In this document: piece after piece, positions 54,920 to 64,000 of the stretch
Numbering within the stretch: position 1 is the stretch's first letter
How the letters are laid out: each line of letters starts with the position of its first letter
Assembly (NCBI GenBank): GCA_030052745.1
Contig: JANBVO010000009.1
Coordinates: forward strand, 806,001 to 870,000
Origin: Pleurostoma richardsiae
Lineage: Eukaryota; Ascomycota; Sordariomycetes; Calosphaeriales; Pleurostomataceae
Direction of reading: 5' to 3'
Length of the DNA: 64,000 nt
Made by a program: the position numbers and the translations under genes
The notes under the pieces: model-generated
Told to the model about the DNA's origin: nothing
Databases searched by the model: none
Seen by the model: only the letters and a program-made list of their open reading frames with translations

Positions 54920-55710
54920 GGCTCCGCGGAAGGATATAGCCAATAGCCGCTGTGACTGGCCCACAGAGGGAAGCAATTGGTCTCGTGCACTGCACATCCA
55001 GCACATGAAACATGAAGGACAACAAGTGGCTTGCACTGGCAGTGCGTGAAGCAGTGCATCGAGCATCACATCGAGCCAATCGGACGCAGTACTGCTGTGA
55101 GCAACAACGTGGGGCAAACCCACGACCGTCATCTTGTCGTGTCGAATCGTTGCCGTGTGTAACGCAAAGAATGTTGAGTTTCTCTTGCAGGCATTGGCTG
55201 ATTGAGTACCGGCATTCATGGACTAATGTCAGCCACCTCGACAGTAAGCACCGTCTCTCGACGACATTGGCAGTCGGTCTAAGGTGACTTTCGGTCCGGC
55301 TCTGCGATGCCATTTCCACCGCACGGTTATAGACGCATTCTGCTGTGTATCTCGAGGTATTCCTCTTTCTTGGGCTTCGCACAGCTTAGGCCAAGTCAAA
55401 GTGTTGCGGCGTAGCCCGGTTTCCGAAGGATCAGGGCTGCGTCTGACTCAATGTCGGCCGTCAGGTTGTGTTACCTCACCCGCAGTATTCTGCGGAACTG
55501 GATGTGTCCGCGCCTAGCCACAGCCGCTGAAAGACGGCCATCATGGGTGTTTCTCGATAAACTGATCTGCCGTTCTCGGCAGTGAGGACTGCGAAACCGT
55601 GACGATAGATGCAGGGCAGGAATGGTCCGGCATTTGGGAGGGTATCGCCCAGACAATGCTACCCTTCCATCCGAATTTAAGCAAGGCTGAGGAGGGAACA
55701 GATTAACAGA

Positions 55711-55736
55711 GGTGCATCGCTCTGGTGCATCGCTCT
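55711..55736. repeat. Tandem 13-bp duplication
   Basis: Two perfect adjacent copies of GGTGCATCGCTCT, probably a recent slippage event in non-coding DNA. Confidence 0.8.
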
Positions 55737-56361
55737 GGTTGCTCCTGACCAATCCTTCCCATCCCGGTCCCGGATCAGCTGCTGCGGCATTGTCGATCCT
55801 TTCCACTGAGCGCTGGCATCAGTGTGCCGACATTGCCGGCCCGAGACATTGGCCTGATGAAAAGTAAAAGATGCACAGACAGCTTCGTCCGTAAGATAAG
55901 CCTCATGAATAGCCAACAGGAGATAACGAATTGATTAGGTAGGCGACCGTTAGAAAGATGTTGCTGGCGAGTAATAGAACGATACGATACAGTCTGCAAT
56001 GGTGCAAATAGGAGGTTGACAGTGGAGAGGCTGAAAGGTAAGAAAAATGCCCGATAAGCCGATAAGGATCCTAACACGTTGTGCCTGAGGCAGAGATGAA
56101 TCTGTCAGTGCCCCGCCACAAACGGTCTGCCGTGCCCCTCCTCGCCGCCACGCACGAAGCCACGGCAAGCAAGCCCTGTTCCAGCCGGGATGAGGTCATC
56201 GTCAACAACAACACAGAGAGGCAGTTCCTGCCACCACGACGTCGGGAAAAGCAGCCTCAGACGCACTGCACCCACGGTCGCTCGTGGCGCCTGCAAACAT
56301 GTCCGCGTAAGCTTCTACGCTCCCCTGATGAGCTGTTAGCCGTGAGCTAACAACACTTGCC

Positions 56362-59094
56362 ATGGCTCCCAGCAACAACCAGCTCTCGCTGCCTTTCCGC
56401 AAGTCGACCCAGTTGTCGTTCTCCACCGCCATACGGAGCTACATCTCCAAGAAGTATGACCAGCACCCGGACATGTTCCGTCATGACCTCGAAGTCATCG
56501 ACTCGCTCCGCCGCGATGCCGTCAACGTGCGCGAACCCCACCCGAGCGGCATCAAGAAGCTACAGGCATACGCGGCCCAGCTGGTTTGGATATCGGGCAA
56601 ATTTCCAATCGACGTATGTGATGCAAACAAGGAGCCGGCAACTTTTTGTGCCTCCAGCTAACGCCGTCAACATAGATAGGGGCAGACTTTACGTGGTATC
56701 CGGCCTTGGGTTACAACGCCGAGCGGCCCCTTGTTCAGAACAACCTCAAGTACGAGCTGCTGAACATCCTCTTCAACCTCGCCGTCCTCTACTCCCAGCT
56801 CGCCCTTTCCTCGAACCGCACCAACACAGAGGGTCTCAAGACCGCCGCCAACTACTTCTCTCAGTCCGCCGGCGTGTTCAGCCACATGAAGACGGTCGTG
56901 CTGCCGGAGCTGCGAATGAATACTCCACCGGAAGACATGGACGAGAACACGCTCGATTCTCTGATGCAGCTGCAGCTGGCGCAGAGTCAGGAATGCTTCT
57001 GGCAAAAGGCAGTCATAGATGGTTACAAGGACGCGTCCATTTCCAAGGTTGCCGCGAGAGTGTCGGATCTCTACAACCTCGCCGGCGACGCGGCGATGAA
57101 GAGCGAGGCGATCAGCTCGAGCTGGATACACCACATGAGCGCCAAGCACCACCACTTTGCTGCAGCGGCGCAGTACCGTGCCGCATGCGACTGCCTAGAG
57201 AAGAGGAAATACGGCGAAGAGGTGGCGCGACTCAAGGATGCGATCAACTGTGTTACAGAGGGCTTGAAGGAGAGCCGAGGAGGATACCTTAGCAAGGCAG
57301 TCCTGGACGACTTGAATGGGCTGAAGAGGAGGTTGGAGGAGGACCTCAAGAGGGCTGAGAGAGACAACGATGTGATCTACTTAAGTATGGCCTTAGCCGA
57401 CATCGTCTTTCTCGTTATGTTGGATCACATACTGACGAAGCGCAGATCCCGTCCCTAGCAAATCCGAGCTCAAGCTTCTGGATCGGGCAAACATGGCCGT
57501 CGCTCGGGTACCGCCAGAGGTTGCAAACCCGACCGAGTATCTCGGAGATCACGCCGAGTTCGGCCCGCCGCTCTTCAACAAACTCGTCCCGTACTCCGTT
57601 CATGTGGCTGTTACTATCTATGAAGAGAGGCGCGACCGCCTCGTCAACCACAATATAATTCAGGAACTAGAGGTGCTCACGGAAAGGCTTCACGAGATCC
57701 TTTCTTCCCTCAACCTTCCGGGGTCGCTGCAGGCCCTCGAGAAGCCACTCGGGCTGCCAGGGACCTTGCTCCAGCATGCCGAGGAGATCCGGCAGGCAGA
57801 CGCTCTGACTCGCATAGAGCGGAGTTTTGCGGACATCGAAAAGCTCCGTGCCAGCGACCGTGCTGTATTCGATGAGGGTAGAGCACTGCTTGCTGCTGAG
57901 GAAGAGGAGGAGAACCTCTCCCGCCAAAAACATGGTACACAGCGATGGATCAGGCCAGACGGGAAGAACGAACCACAAGGTGCAAAACTCTGGAAACAAG
58001 CGAACGAGGTTGAAAGCTACTTTGCGTCTAGCACATCCAGCGACGGTGTCGTGCGAGACAAGTTTGCTGCGGTGCGGGACACGCTCTCCATCCTCGCGGC
58101 TTCCGACCGGGGAATCATGGACTTTGTCCCCAACAGCAGGAGGACCGAGATCCCCGAATTTGTCAAGCCCGCCCTAGGCCGCCTGCGGGGCGCCTACAAC
58201 GACGTCCTGCGATTCGAGTCCCGACGGCGCAAGCACGTCGATGCTCTCCGCGAGAAAGCCAAGGCAGACGACATCAAACCAGGCATCCTGAAGGAGGCGG
58301 CGCGGCTGGAGCGGACCTACCCGACGACGCCGATCGTGCCAGCGCACTTCGAGGACTTCTTCGAGAAGCGACTGGATGTACTGTATGAAGAGGACCTCGG
58401 CCTCCTCGAGAAGGAGTCCTCGGAGCAGGTGCGGCTCCTGGGCGAGGTAGAGCGGGCGAACCGTGACTTCGAGGCGCAGAAGCGGAGTGCGGGAGACAGG
58501 GGTGGGCGCGAGAGGGAGACGGCGCTGCAGCGGCTGGATAACGCGTATTATAAGTACAAGGAGATCGTGAGCAACATCGAGGTCGGGCGCAAGTTCTACA
58601 ACGATCTCAGCAAGATCGTGAGTCAGTTCAGGGACACCTGTCGGAGCTGGGTAGCAGAGAGGAGGAGGGAAGCCAGAGCGCTGGAGGAGTAAGTTTTGTT
58701 CCCATTTGCCCTGTTTTGCCAGCCTTGTCTCTGAGCACCCCACTAACGCAGATATCCAACTAGGGAGCTGTCCATGCCTCCTCTTTCCTCTCTCTCCTTA
58801 CAGCAGCAGCAGCAGTACAGACCGGCCCAGAGCCCTAACCAGTTCTACGGCTCGCCGCCCCCGGCGCTCCAGCAGCACGGCCCCGCAGAGCCGCAGATTC
58901 AGTCGTGGGCGGACGGGGTGCAGCCGCAGCAACCGAGGCCTGTGCCGGCCATGCAAAATATGTGGAACCCCGAGATGGGCATCAAGTTTGCGCAGTCGCC
59001 TCCCGGCGGTGGGAGCGCGCCTCCGCCGGGAGGCGGCGGCAATGCGCCTGCGGGCGGGAAGTGGGAGCCCTCGACCGGGATAAGGTTCGGGTGA
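56362..59094 (+). CDS. palA: PalA/Rim20, Bro1-domain pH-signalling adaptor
   Basis: Four exons (56362-56613, 56676-57384, 57446-58688, 58764-59094) give 844 residues. The Bro1 domain fills residues 1-370: the opening QLSLPFRKSTQLSFSTAI, FTWYPALG, KYELLNILFNLAVLYSQLA, LQLAQSQECFWQKA and AARVSDLYNLAGDA are hallmark stretches. A long helical V domain (ALIX_LYPXL_bnd) follows, then a Gln/Pro/Gly-rich tail ending NMWNPEMGIKFAQSPPGG and KWEPSTGIRFG. PalA/Rim20 binds YPXL motifs of PacC/Rim101 and Snf7 on endosomal membranes to allow PacC processing at alkaline pH. Lengths and splice phases agree throughout. It is convergent with a PPxY protein gene. Confidence 0.96.
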
Positions 59095-59321
59095 GGGGCT
59101 TGCTTGCTTGCCGTCTTTGTCCAAGTCAGGTCACTGTATTTCTGTTACAATGGGAGCAGTGTCATTCCGGAAGCGATACCATGGGCGTAAACTATCTCCT
59201 GTCTTGGTGTAAGACTCTTGACGCCAGCTGTACATGTAGACGCTACAATGAGAAAATGAATCAGGTGTAATCCAATCATCTACCATCGTGAACAGCAGGA
59301 GAATCCCTCCGGTTCCCCTCA
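59095..59321. other. Convergent 3' spacer
   Basis: 227 bp separating the ends of palA and the PPxY protein gene. Nothing else seen. Confidence 0.5.
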
Positions 59322-60329
59322 CTATCGCCGGATCCTGACCGTCACGACGAGGCCCCATCCACTCATGCTCTCCCAGACGCCAAACTCGTTCTCCCGCCTG
59401 AACGACACCTCCTCAGCCCTGACCGTCATCGTGACCCCGTCGTCGGCCGTCCCGCCGCCTCGCGTCGCCGCCTCCTCCGCTTTCGACGGCAGGGGCGTTA
59501 TCGTCCTCGCCGGACTCCCGCCCCCGCTGTCAGACGCCGACGCGACGCTCTTCTTCCGGCCCCAGCCCATGCCCCATCCCTTGCTGCTGCTCTTCCTCTC
59601 CTCCCTCGCCTTCTCGACCGCCGCTTGAACCTGCCTGCGCTCCAGCCTAGGGGTTGGTTCGGGCCTCCGCGGCTGCAGGTACGCCGCCAGCCGTCGCGCC
59701 ATCGCCTCGTCGCGCCACCACCACCAGGATTCCGGCCCGGTGTCGCCACTGCCGCTGCCGCTGCCGGCGTCATCGTCCCAGCGGCCCCACTCGTCGAAAT
59801 CGGCGCCGATGCGCTCCCTCAGCGACGAGGGCTCCTGCCCCGAGGCACTCCCTCCTCTGGTAGCAGTCCTGCTGCTCTCCGCGGTCTTCTCGTCACCCCC
59901 GACGCGATCATCTCCCTTGCCGGCCGGAGGAGGCGCCACCCGCACGAGCTGGACGACCTCACCCTCGCGCTGGCGCTCGCGGGCGCCGGCGAGGGCCCAG
60001 GCGCGGGGCACGGCGCGCTCAGGGACGAGTGTCAGCTCGGCGGCGGGGCGGGCCGACGAAGACGAGGAAGAAGTGGGCGACGTGGCAGCGGCGAGATCGG
60101 AGAGGAAGGCCTCGACGTGGGGGACGAGGAGGGTGATGAGGTCGAGGTCGGAGCGGGCCTGCTGAGAGGTGTGCTGCTCCTGGGTGGCGCGAATGCGGGA
60201 AGGGAGGGTGGACAGGTGGGAGGCGAGGTGTGCTGTGTAGAGATCTGGGGAGAAGCTGGTCGTGTTTGCCGCTGCTGAGGGCGGGGAGTAGGGAGGTGGG
60301 AGATCGTCGTCCATTTCTAGGTTTGACAT
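59322..60329 (-). CDS. Conserved-looking fungal protein with PPxY motif, function unknown
   Basis: An uninterrupted frame of 335 residues. The N-terminus (MSNLEMDDDLPPPYSPPS) has a PPPY motif, the ligand of WW domains in Rsp5/Nedd4 ubiquitin ligases. Residues 30-95 are helical (LYTAHLASHLSTLPSRIRAT, DLITLLVPHVEAFLSDLA). The middle is low-complexity with a Trp-rich stretch (ESWWWWRDEAMARRLAAYL) near 210. The C-terminus (VTMTVRAEEVSFRRENEFG then VWESMSGWGLVVTVRIRR) looks like a folded beta segment. It has no signal peptide or membrane helix. I know no function; a role in endosomal sorting or ubiquitination is only suggested by the motif. High GC bias inflates open frames here, but the ordered N- and C-terminal blocks argue for a real gene. 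Confidence 0.75.
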   Translation of the reverse strand: MSNLEMDDDLPPPYSPPSAAANTTSFSPDLYTAHLASHLSTLPSRIRATQEQHTSQQARSDLDLITLLVPHVEAFLSDLAAATSPTSSSSSSARPAAELTLVPERAVPRAWALAGARERQREGEVVQLVRVAPPPAGKGDDRVGGDEKTAESSRTATRGGSASGQEPSSLRERIGADFDEWGRWDDDAGSGSGSGDTGPESWWWWRDEAMARRLAAYLQPRRPEPTPRLERRQVQAAVEKAREERKSSSKGWGMGWGRKKSVASASDSGGGSPARTITPLPSKAEEAATRGGGTADDGVTMTVRAEEVSFRRENEFGVWESMSGWGLVVTVRIRR

Positions 60330-62642
60330 GGGAGTTCAGGAAGATGAGAAGTTGTTTAGGCACGGCATTGATGATTTTTTGTCTAATAGAAACTCGCGTC
60401 GAGGATCGTGACGAGAGATCATAGATAGCGCCCTGGAGCGCGTCGAGGAGGGAGTCCGGGGGAGCAGATGACACTGACTTTCGCCTAGAATCGGACCAAG
60501 GAGCATACACAGTACGTGATGGTTCCCTACAAGCTTGGTAGGTTTCCCACACAATAGATCGACGCTAGTTGTGGCTGTTTAGAGTTGCGAGATGTGAGGT
60601 CTGCCAGATACTGGCAGAGCTTGTTTGCGTCAGGGGTACAGTCACACCTCAGGCGAGGCGCTCCTCTGGACGGAACAGGTGAGGAAGTGATAGCCACAAC
60701 TGCTCCTCTCCTGGTATCCTCAGGCAAGGCACTCCGGTCAGCCGCTCGGAGTCAAAGAGCCGGGTCGCTTGGCGATTCCGATCGGCGTGGGCGGACGATG
60801 CTCAATGATTGATCGGCTGAGGCAGTGCTGCGTGTAGGCGAGGTTGGCATGCGGTCTCGGCGACGGGGTCGATGACCGAGCATCAAAGACAGACACCGAG
60901 ATCCCAGGTGAGCACCGGTCAGACGGATGCAGCTATCCGCAATCCCCTATTCTCTTGAGGCTCTTTTGGCATACAATGCGATCTCCTCTGCTCATCGGCT
61001 CAGCGGTGCGGCTGAAACTGAGAGAGCAGAAGATGCCATAGTAGCCGGGCGGAGACTACTGATGCGCCTAAAGGTGAAAGGATTGCGGGGCCGAAGAGCG
61101 ACAAGGCAGCGAGTGGTTCGTTGATGGAGGCCCCGTGATGGCGTCGCATGCGCTGGCGGCTCGTGTTCCGTATCGACGAGCCGTGGGAGAAGCAAAGTCA
61201 CCCACGCTCGAATCCTTCCAGATGCAAGACGGTGTCGCTACGGTATCGCGCAACGTGACGGAATTGCTAGTGGTGTTACGGACAGTGAAGAGCCTGGACA
61301 GATAACCAAGGTGCATCACCCACCACCACCTTGACAAGAACACTGAGTTGCAATACAATTAATTCTAGACCCTCGTTCAGAGGTGCTTTCCCCGCAATCT
61401 CGAGCTTCAGCGACGATCCCAGCTCTTGGAGTGAATGTATCTTAAATGCATGCGGGACCGCCACATATGATGTATGTCTCTTCGATGATATCAACCGAGG
61501 TCACAACCACGAACAGGACAGTCAAGAGAGGGCAACCAAGGCGGCCAAGGCAATCGCGGGGAAGGCACACTCTCCAGGCTGTGGAATCCTTCTAGAAGAC
61601 GCAGTTCAGGCCCAAGGCCTTGGGAGCAGCTTCGCCACTGCTAGATGGCCGTAGAGCACCTCACCTCGTCTTGGCCAAGCCCACCCCTTCATCTCGTCTC
61701 GAATGCCAATGCCATCTTCAGGCTGTCTCTTTTTCATGTTCTTCATCCCCCGCAATACCGGGCTCTGCATCATGGGCACTGCCACCGCCACTGGCGCCGT
61801 AAGGCGTACTTTGCATTAGTAGCGCCTGCTCCCGAAACCGTTTTGCTGGCGGATTTTTTGCCCTACCGAAAGCCAGCATCACCTGTTTCCCTGCCCTCGC
61901 AGCTCGGTTCCCATTCCTTTCTAGTGCAGATCAGAGACATGGGGCCTTGGGTGCTTCGGCTTTGTCCCACTCCACTCTGGCCAAACGGGTCCGAACACAC
62001 TCGCGGGGGCTTCTGCAATGCGATGCGATGCGCCTTGCGGCCAATGATGCCGAGCCGAGGAGCATGGCCTGTTTGCCATGGAATTTCCCAGGCGCAATTC
62101 GCTCTGCCTCCGCTGAGGGATTCAGGGTAAGCACGGCGAGATTGCCAGGCTGATCATCTGTTTACGGTGTGCCTGAGCAGGAGAATAAGAAGAGCTGTAT
62201 GGCTGTTGTCTCCCCACGCCCTTCTCTTCCTGTACTACCCAATATATCTCAGTGCTCCCAGTCCCCTCACCAGCTGCCTCCATCTCATCATATCCAGTCC
62301 TGTTATTAAAGCGTCTGTACCCAAGTCACCATCTGTCCTCCATTCATCCGAGTCTTTTGCTTTCCCCCGGTTCCTCAAAGCTTCGTTGTCACCCCTGGTC
62401 AGCCACCCACCTCCTGCAGAGGACGGAGTCACACATCTAAAGTCTACTTCGACACGGGTCAAGCCTTCCTCAGAATACAAATATCTCTCCTGTTTACTCG
62501 TTAAACTTTTCCCAATTCTTCATACTTCCAGCCTTTGTACCAAGATACCCCGGATTCTGTCGCGTCGTCCTTCATTGCACCACATCTCCGATCTCCAACT
62601 ACCTACCAACTCTAATACACAACCCTCAACAACACCGCCAAG
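60330..62642. other. Gene-poor spacer upstream of flotillin
   Basis: 2.31 kb with no supported gene. The last 450 bp (about 62190-62640) are strongly pyrimidine-rich (C/T tracts), typical of a long fungal 5' leader and core promoter of an abundantly expressed gene. Confidence 0.45.
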
Positions 62643-64000
62643 ATGTCGTACAAGGTAGCTGCGCCAGATGAGTATCTGGCCATCACTGGCATGGGCATCA
62701 AGAATGTCAAGATCACAAAGGCAACATGGGTGTGGCCTTTCCAGCGTTGCATGCGCTTCAGGTAACCCCCTCTGTCCCCTGTAATCAGGAGATTCATCAT
62801 GTGCTTACCGTGCTGCCAGCGTGCAACCCCATGACTACACTATGAATTTGCAGGCCATGACCAAGGAGAAGCTGCAGTTCCTGCTGCCAGTGGTCTTCAC
62901 CGTCGGCCCCGACGTCAACCGGCGCGGCGCCAACACCAGGGGCGAGAAGCACGAGGAGCCCCTGATGGCGGTTGCGCCGGTGCCGGCTCATGACGACGGT
63001 TCTCACGAGGGAAGCCACCACGACCACGTCGATGATCACCACCAGGAGGATCGTGGCGATGCCCTCACCAAGTACGCCATGCTTCTGGCGGACTCAGGCG
63101 GCAAGAAACACTCCACCGCCAACCCGCGCCAGTTCCTTGAAAACATCGTCAAGGGCATCGTCGAGGGTGAGACACGTGTGCTGGTCTCCAGCATGACCAT
63201 GGAGGAGATCTTCGCCGAGCGTGAGCTCTTCAAGCGCCGCGTCTTCCGCAACATCCAGTCCGAGCTGCAGAAATTTGGTCTGTCCGTCTACAACGCCAAC
63301 GTCAAGGAGTTGAAGGACGCCCCGAACTCCATCTACTTTGAGTCGCTGTCACGAAAGGTAAAGAAACATGACCCCAGTCCGCCATCTGCTATCAAGGCAT
63401 CGTGAAAGCTAACCTGCAAATTGTCTAGGCGCACGAAGGTGCTGTCAACACCGCAAGGGTCGATGTGGCCGAGGCCCAGCTGCGCGGCAACGTTGGCGAG
63501 GCCCAGCGCAAGGGCGAGCAGGAGCGTGAGCTCGCCAAGATCAACGCCGAGACAGCCGTGCAGAAGACGGTGCGCGACGTGGAGCGCGCGTCCGCCGAGG
63601 CGACGCTGGCGACCAAGAAGACGGCGCTCAACCGCGACGTCGACATCGCGCGCATCGAGGCGACGCGCGCCACCGAGGAGAAAGACGAGGACCTCAAGCG
63701 GCGCGTCGAGCTGAAGCGCGCGGCCGCCGAGATGGAGCGGCTGCGCGCCTCCGACGTCGTCAAGGCGACCATCGCGCGCGAGGCCAAGCAGCAGGCCGCC
63801 GACGCCAAGGCGTACGAGATCGAGGCGGACGCGCGCGCGCAGTACGAGAAGGCGGTCAAGAGCACGGACGCGTCGGCGTACAAGACCAAGATCGACGCCG
63901 AGGCGCAGGCCCTCGCTGACTTCAACCGCACGACCAAGAACACGGACGCCGCTGCGTACAAGACGCGGCAGGACGCCGAGGCCTGGGGTTTCGCGGCTGT
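62643..64000 (+). CDS. floA: Flotillin-like SPFH protein, truncated by window edge
   Basis: Exons 62643-62761, 62820-63357 and 63429 onward; the window ends inside exon 3, so about 410 residues are seen. The start MSYKVAAPDEYLAITGMGI and the SPFH/band-7 core (TWVWPFQRC, LQFLLPVVFTVGPD, ENIVKGIVEGETRVLVSSMTMEEIF, QSELQKFGLSVYNANVKEL) identify a flotillin. A long Ala/Glu/Lys-rich coiled coil (VDVAEAQLRGN through AEMERLRASDVVKATIAREAK) follows, used for oligomer formation. An acidic, His-rich insert at residues 97-114 interrupts the SPFH domain. Fungal flotillin (FloA) marks sterol-rich plasma-membrane microdomains behind hyphal tips. Confidence 0.94.

Larger units (their letters stand above)
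52834..56361. other. 3.5-kb gene-poor spacer
   Basis: The largest gap in the window. I found no frame with a recognisable family, start context or splice pattern on either strand. It contains a perfect 11-bp hairpin at 54892-54919 and a 13-bp tandem duplication at 55711-55736. It could be decayed repeat DNA or hold non-coding transcripts. Confidence 0.4.

Noticed and set aside
54759-55382. 207-residue minus-strand open frame in the large spacer
   Set aside because: Arg/Cys/Ser-rich chance composition, no known domain, no start context, overlapping frames on the other strand.
1-64000. CRISPR array, prophage, bacterial insertion sequence or intact transposon
   Set aside because: The window is nuclear fungal DNA; no spaced repeats, transposase, reverse transcriptase or long terminal repeats were seen.

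Overview
This window is nuclear DNA of a filamentous ascomycete (Pezizomycotina, most likely Sordariomycetes). Genes are cut by short introns of about 50-140 bp with GT(A/G)NGN donors, (A/G)CT(A/G)A(C/T) branch sites and NAG acceptors. Families such as HET, Zn2Cys6/fungal_trans, palA, Fet3/Ftr1 and a fungal type fructosyltransferase are typical of moulds. Genes lie on both strands without operons. All exon structures below were worked out by hand from splice signals, reading phase and family conservation; none has transcript support.

Layout: (1) 0-6 kb: a membrane-tethered beta-propeller lectin (-), a HET-domain cell-death type protein (+), and a membrane-tethered Cys-rich PAN/apple-like protein (+). 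(2) 6.5-10 kb: ribosomal protein S28 (+) and a secreted pepsin-like aspartic protease (+). (3) 10-13 kb: a secretory-pathway prolyl 4-hydroxylase (-) divergent from a PDI-like ER protein (+). (4) 13.5-19.7 kb: a Ser/Thr-rich secreted protein, an alpha/beta hydrolase and a Zn2Cys6 factor, all (+). (5) 20.6-28.6 kb: a second Zn2Cys6 factor (+), an HXXEE membrane protein that is an internal tandem duplication (-), and a Clr5-like/ankyrin protein (-). (6) 30-37 kb: a small mitochondrial protein (+), SDA1 (+) and a nine-exon RecQ helicase (-). (7) 38-44 kb: a GPI-anchored GH128 glucanase (-) and the divergent iron-uptake pair FET3 (-) / FTR1 (+), with two perfect iron-GATA sites in the shared promoter. 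(8) 44.9-53 kb: tRNA-Pro(UGG) with a 7-nt intron (-), a GH32 fructosyltransferase-like enzyme (-), a small Cys-rich secreted protein (-) and a cytochrome P450 (-). (9) 56-64 kb: palA/RIM20 (+), a PPxY protein (-) and a flotillin (+) that runs off the right edge.

Functional links: Fet3 and Ftr1 form one high-affinity iron importer and are probably co-repressed by an SreA-type GATA factor. The P4H/PDI-like pair echoes the alpha/beta subunits of animal collagen prolyl 4-hydroxylase. The first three genes could be a self/non-self recognition block, which is speculative. Large gene-poor stretches (6.9-8.6, 24.7-26.3, 28.6-30.3, 52.8-56.4 and 60.3-62.6 kb) hold no gene that I can support.
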